Of a stretch of 64,000 nucleotides of DNA, positions 47,401 to 55,554 are shown piece by piece. The stretch covers positions 583,947-647,946 of the forward strand of contig FN649735.1 in NCBI GenBank assembly GCA_000310025.1. Reading direction: 5' to 3'. Under the pieces are notes generated by a model. The model saw nothing but the letters and a program-made list of their open reading frames with translations, made no database searches and was not told where the DNA came from. A program made the translations under genes and the position numbers. This DNA comes from Ectocarpus siliculosus. Lineage: Eukaryota > Sar > Phaeophyceae > Ectocarpales > Ectocarpaceae. Position 1 is the stretch's first letter, and every line of letters starts with the position of its first letter.

Positions 47401-49901
47401 GGGGCCCCTTGACGCCATCATGCGGTGCCTTAGGGGGGGACGGGCGGCGCAGCAGCAGTGCGCTCTCGACGCCCTGACGACGGTACGTGCGCTCCGTTGC
47501 CGTGTGTGTACCTCTTGCTTGTGCGTGATGGACGGGCTCACGACGGTACCGTAGCAAAGGGACACGTCCGAAGGATAATTGCGTGTGAAGTTTGACCCAG
47601 CCTGCGTGCCCTATGTATCGACGAAAAAAAAGTTGCTTGTTCTACCCGAGCTTTGGTATAGTGTCTTGGTAACCAGTGTTCTTCCTTGTTCTCGTCAGCG
47701 CGCGTACGTGAGGCTATTGTGCTGCGTCGATGAATTGTGCGTTCAAAAAGGGCAATGCATCATTTTCCCACCGACCTGCATCTTTGTCCTTGGCCACCTA
47801 TATCCGCTGAATACAACGCCTCATGCCCGTTCGCCCCCCGTCGCTACAAACAACTTACCGCGAAGAGCGACCGGACCACCACCACCACGGCGGTGCCGCC
47901 GGACATGCACAGGGGGGTGGTGGTAGCAGACACAAACACTCTTACATCATTTTTCCTTGCCGCGCCTTCTGCCTTATCCCACCGTCTCTGCCGCTGCTCT
48001 GCACAGGTTTGCCTTCTTTCGGAGATGAAACCTCTGGTGTTCTGCCGGGAGGTCCTCGGCGAGGTGCTCATGCTTGCCGCCGTGCAGGAGCACGTGCAGC
48101 CCGCCGCCTTCGTCTTGCACCAGGTAAACCGAAACAAAGCTAGCCTTCATTCGACCCATGACCTGAGCCAGTGGCTGTACACGGGCTGTCGCTAACTCGA
48201 GATCGTGCTAAGAGACATCATCATGAGCCTCGACGCCGGAGAGCGCCCAGTTCGTATCCTTTTGTGTCTCGCCGGCTGCCTGCGAGAAGAAGCCACCGAC
48301 AGACAGTGATATATTGCTTGCAATATCAACGTGGGTGAACACATCGCCGCCAGCAACGCCAATTGGCTCCCTCCAGACGCCGGATTGCTTACGCCCGTCG
48401 AGACAACGAATAACCGGCTCAGGACCACAACTACCGCGCCCCAAGCTGGTATTGCAATTGCTGGGGTTCTAGTGGTATGGCTGTTTAATCCTTATCGCTT
48501 CCTCTTGTCATGGATGCTCGACCCCTTTCGTGCAAGTTTTCTCTTCTGTCGGAGTGGAGGTCACCCCTCGTGCGGGGAGGGTGCGTAGATCTCCTGGTTG
48601 CTGCTATCGCCCACGCCACAGGCCCGGAGGCTCCGCCGCAGGAAGAGGCGTGTCCGATCCTAGAGTCCGCCGTCGCCGCAATCCGACAAATCACGAAGCT
48701 CGAAGGCGCCGGGTGAGCATAAGCAAGCCGTGGTGGGATGCAGCCTACCCGCGAAAGAAGCCGCTTGATATTTCCTTGTGGCTGCGTGCGATGTATTGGG
48801 TAGGACCTGTCGGTCGACATTGTGCCGGCTCATTTCTCTGACGTTCGTCGTCGGCGATATACGCATTGTCTGATTCATGAATTGTCATCGAATGACACCT
48901 AAATCCGTCGTTACGGGTTGAGCAACACTCGCACGGCCGCTGGGACTCGGTATCTCTGTATCGTTTTCGACCTTTTCTTGTTGTCGTGCACAACGATAAT
49001 AATCTGGAGCAACGGGTAAAAGCGGAACTTGAGTTCTCATGCCAGTTATCTCCCATCTCCGGGGACCTTGAAGATCAGTAATCAATCTTGTTTGCCCTCT
49101 TCGGCGGTGTTTTCATATCTCCAGTCAAGGCGGTACCATCCGCTTTCTCTTCTCCTTCCACCTTCCTCCCCTGACCCTCCCGGGTGCACCGACAGCCACC
49201 ACCCTCTCTCTGAGCGCAAAAGAACACTTGCTCATGTTTGATGAATTCTAACGCCTCCCACCCCTCCTCCAGCCGCAATTCCCCTCCTGATTTCACCCGT
49301 TTGTGTGTCCTAAAACCAGCCGGGTATTGGTGGATGCGGGCGGTTTGTCCCAGCTGTTGCGGCTGAGCCGTTCCGAGCGAGAAAACATCCGGAGGGACGC
49401 CTGTCAGGCCCTCAAGCACATCGGTCACAGAGGCAGAGACAGGGAGAGGTGCGTGAACGTTGATTGTTTCACCTTTTGAGACATTTTCGGTGTTCTCGCC
49501 GATGTTTTTGTGGCCTAGACTAAGCCTCCTCCTCTTGTACAAACCTCTCTCTGAATCTACTTATTGCGCGCATTTCTCGTATGTGCCACGGGGCCACGTA
49601 GCTCTACTGAAGAAGCGCACCCAGCCATGACGATATCCACTATTTAGGAAGTTTTTTCTCGGACAAGGCCTTGGAAATTTCTTCGCCACACTCGACACAC
49701 GACACAAACTTCACAAGACGATTTGGAACACAACGGATTGTATACGATCGAGTGCTCCAAACAGAGGTGATTCTCGCCCACCTCGTGTTCCTGCCGTGTG
49801 TGTGTTTTCCGCGCGTGGAACTGTCGGGTGTGTCTACCGTTCACAGGGACCACAAGTCCGAGAGCCAAGAAACCGTGGAGGGTTCGGCATCTACAGATTA
49901 G
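35457..49901 (+). CDS. Armadillo/HEAT-repeat protein
   Basis: 711-aa armadillo-type solenoid protein, probably a protein-binding scaffold; no catalytic domain and the specific family was not recognised. 17 exons, phases closing at every junction: 35457-35645, 39648-39744, 40422-40546, 40889-41013, 41496-41618, 42411-42543, 42954-43084, 44058-44127, 44600-44875, 45282-45400, 46181-46270, 46317-46407, 47375-47482, 48007-48123, 48555-48712, 49320-49448, 49847-49901. Residues 1-63 are basic and Ser/Ala-rich; ARM-like helices follow from about 64, with typical strings such as RRDAASAFATLSMND, AGVLGAVLALI, IVREGGARVLVAQLASEDE and RVLVDAGGLSQLLRLSRSE. An Ala/Gly/Ser-rich insert interrupts the solenoid at about 365-410. 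The tail is short and acidic. Start: first ATG of the open exon. An extra exon inside the 4-kb first intron cannot be excluded. Confidence 0.88.
35645..35682 (+). repeat. 19-bp tandem duplication of a splice donor
   Basis: The segment GGTGGGAGTAGGGTCATCA occurs twice in succession, starting at about 35645 and 35664. The first copy contains the donor of armadillo exon 1 (AAG then GTGGGA); the second carries the same GTGGGA hexamer 19 bp further on. Confidence 0.8.
35880..36900. mobile_element. Tc1/mariner-type non-autonomous element, TA target duplication
   Basis: A 1.02-kb element in armadillo intron 1. The 25-bp inverted ends begin CAGTRGTGGTCCCGATATRG, match at 23 of 25 positions and are flanked by TA at 35878-35879 and 36901-36902. 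The motif ATAGTGGCA recurs several times near both ends. An open frame at 36040-36453 (plus) has no recognisable transposase motif. TA duplication plus CAGT ends fit the Tc1/mariner/pogo superfamily. Confidence 0.8.
36927..37735 (+). repeat. Pair of direct repeats of about 165-190 bp
   Basis: 36927-37115 and 37573-37735 share ATGTCAAAACCAAT at their starts, CACACGTT in the middle and a block GGAAGGYCGTG...GGGCGG near their ends; overall similarity is moderate (about 70%). They are about 0.65 kb apart and immediately follow the Tc1/mariner-type element. The intervening DNA has no coding content. Origin unknown. Confidence 0.6.
37736..39647. other. Remainder of armadillo intron 1, no gene
   Basis: Non-coding in the gene model. 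It includes an inverted copy of the GACCACCCGTTCGAGATA repeat at about 38219-38250 and a degenerate 35-bp direct repeat (38749-38783 and 38970-39004, sharing CACCGCCTC and TGCCTTACA). No domain is recognised in the open frames here, including 39208-39627. Confidence 0.5.
45470..45590 (+). repeat. Direct repeat pair, about 40 bp, in armadillo intron
   Basis: CCGGTAGTTGGCGGCG followed by TGCCTCYATCGRTTTGGTGG occurs at about 45471 and 45549, about 78 bp apart. Lies in the intron after the exon ending at 45400. Confidence 0.75.
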
Positions 49902-52416
49902 CTCCCGCTAGTTAATCCTCTGGTTTTGGCTGGCTGGAAATCTTCGTTTCTAGGTTTAAGATGAAAAAGACTTCAATATTTGAGTGTAGGGGTCCTTTAC
50001 CGGGCTCACAAATGGTGCCCAAGCACGTACGTTTTTGTATACAATAGTGCTGCCAGGTTGTTAACTAAGTGCAGGCGCTACTGTATGTGCTGGTTGGTGA
50101 GGATGCTGCCGAAAATGCGGCCGACTGCTCGGACGGAGGAGGGGGCAACGCATAGCGTGGTGGCAATTGCTGTGATTGCTCGCGCGAGAGGAAGAAGAGT
50201 TATTTGAGTAGCCGATCAGGGGTCGGAACATTCGGTGAGCCAACGAACGACGTTGCCCGTTTCTCTCATGACAAAAGGACGTCGTTAGGTGCTGATGTCT
50301 GTGTACATACACGCGAGATATTGAGGAATATTAAGCGCGGGGGGGGGTAGAGGTATCAATAACCCTTGCGCCAACATGCACAAACAACAAGAAAAGAGCC
50401 AAGACAAGTAGATCATGACCTGGACCCTTATTATCTCGTCGGCACACCGGCAGATGGTCAATGAATAGATCGCCGGCCATGGCTAGACAGCAACATGGAG
50501 CGTGTACGGAATGCGTAGCCCGGGACACAAGTACATTCAGGGCTGGGTTTGAACTTCACCGTGCCGTTCCAAGTAGAGGGCTTATGCCCTTTGGACTTCC
50601 TGCCCTTCGGTCACGAGGGATAGAGGAATCGCGCAGCGGGAGCCAACATTTGACTCGTGATCTCGAAGTGTTAGATCAGGATTCTCAAAGCATGGTCTCC
50701 CGAGGCGCTCAGCGTTCGAGATCGAACACAGAAGGAGGTACTGTACTTGGGCTTTGTGCCCTGGACCTTGGGGGGGGGGTGCTCCTGACTTCCCCCATAC
50801 GCTGGCGGCCAAGAAATAATAAGACACGAGAGATAAAAGCAGTTGACGATGAAAACGAGCAAGTTATAGCTTCCTGCAGGCCACGCGTGCGTAGCACAGA
50901 CTTTCTCCGTTCTCTATGGACTGTGATCCCTACCTCTCTAAAATGTCAACGATATATCCTTCCGACCCTACAAACGTAAAGTCGTGCATAGAAGATGCCC
51001 TCAAACAAGTATGTACTTCGTTTTGTCTAAGAGAAGACAACGAGAGCTTCGAGCACTACTGCTCCACCCTCACAACAGCCTCCTGCTGTTGCACAAGGCA
51101 AAACAACTGTTACAGGTAACGCCCCCCTTCATCCAAAGGGCTTCTAGAAAGCGTTTGCGGCGAAGACCCCGACTGCAACGTCCCAACTGCTTACGTATCA
51201 CGTCGGTCGTGAGTGCTCTATTGTTAGTCTAGAGGCACAAGGCATCCTAACCTAGCGCTCCGAGCGCCGAAACCATGGCCTTACTTCTAGCGCCTCATCC
51301 TGTTGGCGATGTCTTCTCGCGCTTGTCCCACCTCGATCCGCCGCGGGTGCTCACCGTGCCTACCAGACGGTATACACCTCCACGAGGTTTTGATCCGAAA
51401 ACTGACAAAAAACCAAAAAAAAAACAAAAAAACATAGCTGTAACTGTGATAGTTGTGATATGGATGAGGCGTGTCCATGCGCCGCCATCCCCTGTCCCTG
51501 TGTCTTTCTCCGTGATGCAGGTGGGGGATCCCAGTCACTGGATCCCCTGTCCCCTTGGTGACGTAGATGAGGCGTTGGTGCGCCGCCATTCTCTGTCCAT
51601 GTGTAGGCCCCGACCCCTTTATCCTCTATTTACTGGGTGAACTGCTCAGACCCCACACGAAACAAAACAAGCAAAACATGCGTGCAGGGGGGGGGGGGGG
51701 GGGCCACACAATGGAACCCGGGAAAATGGCCCCCCCCCCCCAAAAAAAACCCATCGTAAAACCTGGATGGGGGCAACAATTCCCCCAGTCTTGAACACAT
51801 CCTAAAAAAAAACGGGGGGGAAAAATTGGGCCCCCCCCCGNNNNNNNNNNNNNNNNNNNNNNNNNNNNNNNNNNNNNNNNNNNNNNNNNNNNNNNNNNNN
51901 NNNNNNNNNNNNNNNNNNNNNNNNNNNNNNNNNNNNNNNNCCCCGCCCCCTTTTTCCTTTATTTAGGGGGGAATTGTTCAGCCCCCCCAGAAAACAAAAC
52001 AACCAAAACAGGGGCGCGGGGGGGGGGGGGGGGGTCAACACAGTGGATCCCGGGATAATGCACGCCACCAGCAGAGAGAACGCGATCGTAAACCATGCAT
52101 GGCGGCAACAATCTCGCCAGTCTTGACCACATCCTAAATAAAACCGGCGTGAAAGACTTGCGCCCCCCCGCGACGTCAACATTCTAGGGGGCTCTCCTTG
52201 AAGCGTGGGCTCTCGATGGCTACAATACTGCTGTAAATCCTTCCCTTGTTGCGGCTTTCCTGCTCCCTCTCCATAACTGATCATCTCTCGAATCTGTGTG
52301 TAAATTTTCGCAACTCGTCAGTCGGGAATGACGAACACGAATTTGACAGAGGCTACCAAGGAACCAGAACCTCGCCTCCAAGAGCGCAGGGGGGGGGAGG
52401 GGGGGGGGTCGCTCAC
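49902..52416. other. Region between armadillo stop and last recognised ferredoxin exon
   Basis: Convergent 3' region of two genes, including an assembly gap. One short open tail on the minus strand (about 51346-51287, ending ANRMRR and a stop, charged and helical) could be the missing last exon of the ferredoxin-like gene, but no junction could be proven. Long G or C homopolymers occur at about 51690, 51733, 52020 and 52389. A 34-bp direct repeat with GCGCCGCCAT lies at about 51465 and 51555. Confidence 0.45.
51841..51940. other. Assembly gap (100 N) with duplicated flanks
   Basis: A run of exactly 100 N. The 230 bp before it (about 51608-51840) and the 230 bp after it (51941-52170) are two readings of one sequence: both contain the series Pro-rich CCCC start, ATTTA, AAACAAAACAA, a long G run, GGGCAACAAT/GGCGGCAACAAT, CAGTCTTGA and CACATCCTAAA. 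The left version is rich in homopolymer errors. Confidence 0.9.
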
Positions 52417-55100
52417 CGTGAATGGGCCGGCGCCGGCGGGAAGCTTGCCGATGCACAGCCTGATCTTCTTGCCGTTCACCTGCCAAGACATAAGCGGCAC
52501 ACCAAAACACACGCAGAACATGCACAAAAACCGCACAAACGTCAGGATTTTTTGGGTCAGACCGCATGGGTACACAAGAGGTTATTCCTCCAAACATCCA
52601 TCGGATGGAAAAAAAACATGTCGGAGGACAGCTTCGATTAATTATTTTCTCCCTCGGCTGCTTGGTCGCGGAAAGTGCCCGTGCTCCTTCCTGTAAAGCT
52701 GACCATGTACGCATTTCTCCAGAGGCATCCGGTATATCCACCGCATGGTTTTGGGCACGCTACTTTCCCAAAGAGATCGGGCGTCGAAGACGCCGCAGCC
52801 CAGGGTGGTGTACCGAGATCTATGCACCTGTGTGCCTCTAAGCTAGGTGGACTATCCGTGAGGCATTCAGCGGCCTGGGGCTCGCAGGACAGGCACTCAC
52901 TCGCCCTCTCCGTAACCGCAGAGGAATAGTGGTACCGCCTTGTGCGCTTTGAATCTTCGTGATTTTTAGAAAAGGGAAAATTCAGAAGACTAGTCTAACG
53001 GTCTGATTGGACTTCTAAAAAACTCTCGACGTGCATTTACGAATGCAGTGATACCGCAGCAGCGACAGCAGACGCCTCCTCCTCTGTAACGCCTAACTCC
53101 ATGCCGTGGTCAAGCGCTACAGTAGCCGTACTGCCGCTTTCACTTCGTGCTTGCAGAACAGGCACTTGCCCTCCCGGTGGCCGCCGAGGCTCTCGCCCAC
53201 GCGTATTTGTGCCGTGTACCCTTCGCAGGGCTAGATGGGACTACAAAAAACGCACACCATTATCGCACGGGCGATAGCATCTCGATATCCATGCGATTGC
53301 CGCCCATGATCGCAGCAGTCATACCAGTCCCTCGTTCCTTTTAGAAAGTACAGTACAATCCAAGAAAGCCTTCCGGTTCCAGACATAACCACAGCAGTCG
53401 AAGGGGATGAGTTGCAAAAGCCCACACTACGCGTGCGAGGAGACAGGCAGTGTTGGTCGAGGCGTCACCTTGTGCTCGCACGTCCCGCACTTGCCCTCCT
53501 CGCAGCCGTACGCTGCCTTGTAGCCCGCCTTCTGCGCTACCGTCTTCAGGGGGGCGCCTCCGTTGGCCTTGGTCTTCTTGCCTCCCGGGAAGGTAACGTC
53601 CGCCTGGGTGTCGGTGTTGGTGTTCAGGGTCGGCGGGTCATCGTAAGGACAATACCGATAGTATACTGGTAGATTTTCGCAGGCTTGTAAAGTAAGCGAA
53701 CACACTGGAAAAAGTAAGAGTCGGCTACGTTGTGGGTTAGGGTTAGGGTCTGTAAGGAAAACTATTCCGGCTCGCCTCGTGTCCATCTTCGTCTGGTGCG
53801 TGTGGTGCATCCTCCATACCTAGGCGTGTTATCCCTTCAGCCCCCTTCCAATGAAGTCCATTTACATTCTACCAGTATGTATGGAGTAATGCGTACCTTT
53901 TCACATGCGAACAAGTGTGTACCTGCAGGATGGACTTTTTTGGGATCGTGCATCGGGACGACCCTAACCATTCCCATGACGGCGCCATGCGAGGATCAGA
54001 CCGTGGCGAACGTACAGTCTGGTTACACGGGTACCCACATGCACCGCAATCGTTTGATGCTCTCTACATCATGTACATGTAGCAAACTTTGCATAATCTT
54101 AGGAAATTTATTCGTTGGGTCATATTGATGAAATAAAAAAATAAATACACGCACAGAAAGACTTGTACCCGCGTTCGAGATATACCCACATTCGAAAATG
54201 GTGCATAATTTGCAGCAGAAGTACAGCAGTAGATGGTTCCTCCGCCCACGTTCTTTGTTGCGGCGGGTGTCTGAAAAGCTGACCTGCAGCCAGCAGCTAT
54301 TAGACTAGTTTCGCTGGCCTTGCTGAATTGCGTAAACGAACAGGTTTTACGTACGCCAATACTATAGCGACACGCGATGCACTCGCAGCCATGCCCTCGT
54401 GCGACAAGGACCGGCGGCAACACTCTCATCTCGATTGGTACGCATAGATGCACGAGCTGCAACACATTCTGTGAGTCAGGTGAACGTTCGATGTGTTAGG
54501 TGAACATTATTCAAATGTTACTGCTGCAGTAAACGCCTTCAATGCTGCTGTGCATACGCACAGCCCACACACGTGTGTGTGCGTAACCGACTATTGACGT
54601 GATGTTTGAGTAGAGCTTGACACAGACGTCGCAACACCATGCGCAAGAACAGGGCAATCGCTTCCCTGGCCAATATCCACAACTCTGCGCCAAATAGGTT
54701 CGTGTTCCTCTGCCACGGGCTTATTATCATGACGAACCCGCCTGTTTGTTTTCACGTGCGTTGCGGGTTTGAGGGTGCTGCACAACAGCAGCTTCCTCAG
54801 CCTTGATGAATTTCCAATAGCGCATCGAGCAACAAAGGTGGGGACTGTAGGTCTGTCGGTGTGCAGCACGGCCATTGGCAAACCTGCGTGTGGTGGTTGA
54901 GGGAGGGGGATTCATCGATCCCAAGCTACATGTACGCACGTGCGGATGATGAATCATGTCACAAGAGTAGTAGCAAACGCACTCACCATGGACAGGCTGT
55001 TTGTCGGTCGCGACACAGATCGCACGGTCACCGATGGCGCCATGAAAGCGGCGGCGCCAGCCAGCATGCACACCATGAGGGAGACTACGCGGGAGAACAT
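52417..55100 (-). CDS. Plastid-targeted [2Fe-2S] ferredoxin-like protein (3' end not found)
   Basis: Probable electron-transfer protein of the plastid. Exon 1 (55100-54987) encodes a signal peptide (hydrophobic about residues 5-18) followed by AAAFMAP, the cleavage motif of bipartite plastid presequences, then a Ser/Arg-rich transit segment. A later exon (about 53603-53469, possibly longer at its 5' side) encodes AGYKAAYGCEEGKCGTCEHK, a C-x4-C-x2-C ferredoxin-type cluster motif; the next (52479-52417) begins VNGKKIRLCIGKLPAG and supplies a fourth cysteine. Junctions are in phase; an extra exon between 53.7 and 54.9 kb is possible. The fourth Cys is closer than in classical plant ferredoxin, so it is a variant or a different [2Fe-2S] family. 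The C-terminal exon is missing or lies near the gap. Divergent from the proteasome gene. Confidence 0.75.
52850..53230 (-). repeat. Two decayed copies of the Fe-S ligand exon inside the ferredoxin-like gene
   Basis: Between the cluster exon and the VNGKKIR exon lie two segments similar to the 3' half of the cluster exon. Copy b (about 53137-53200) reads GHREGKCLFCKHE in one frame, keeping the second and third cysteines but not the first. Copy c (about 52875-52925) reads GEGE, then a 4-nt insertion with a stop, then CLSCE. Both lack a convincing donor. They look like tandem duplicates of the exon in successive stages of decay; use of b as an alternative exon cannot be excluded. Confidence 0.6.
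53730..53747 (+). repeat. Short TTAGGG telomere-like tract
   Basis: GGGTTAGGGTTAGGGT lies in an intron of the ferredoxin-like gene. Only two and a half units, so it may be chance or a scar of telomerase-mediated repair. Confidence 0.35.
54131..54195 (+). repeat. Dispersed repeat, GACTACCCRTTCGAGATA family, copy near 54150
   Basis: Contains CACGCACAGAAAGACTTGTA then CCCGCGTTCGAGATATACCC, like the arms of the small MITE at 11940-12166, and is preceded by a similar A/T-rich AATAAA stretch. It is a single arm, inside an intron of the ferredoxin-like gene. Confidence 0.6.
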
Positions 55101-55554
55101 GTTTAGAGCTTGGGAGAGACGAAGAGTAGAGAAGGCAGCGTAAGGTGTTGTTGCGGAATCGGGCGGTGTGTTGGTCAGGTGCTGGGAGTGGCAAATCATC
55201 ATGAGAAAATATCGTTTTGGGGGGGTGGAGGGGGGGGAGTCCCGCGAAATCAATGACACCGAGTTCAGGAGAAGGAACGCGCCGCCTAGGACAACAGCCG
55301 ACGGACAAGTTTTGTTGCGACATCAGCACGCACACAGCACGCTAGACTCAGGAAGCGGGCCGTCCAAGGGATTGTAGTGGTGCGAGTTGCACAGAGATAT
55401 AAGCGAGCGCTTGGGTCGAAAATCTGTTGCTGGTGTTAGGGGAACATCTCTTTGTCGACGAAGCAACCAAGCAGCCAGAGAGGAGAGAGGTGGCAGACGC
55501 GCAGTGCGCTGCAGCAGAGCACCGGAGGGAAGCTGGACCTGAAAGCGTCGCACC
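55101..55554. promoter_or_regulatory. Compact bidirectional promoter, ferredoxin-like / proteasome alpha-6
   Basis: Only 454 bp separate the start codons of two divergent genes. The region must contain both promoters and both 5' UTRs. A short G-rich tract lies at about 55218-55239. No motif could be assigned. Confidence 0.55.

Noticed and set aside
53137-53344. Plus-strand open frame starting LAEQALALPVAAEALAH
   Set aside because: Antisense reading of the duplicated Fe-S exon segment; the minus strand carries the recognisable motif.
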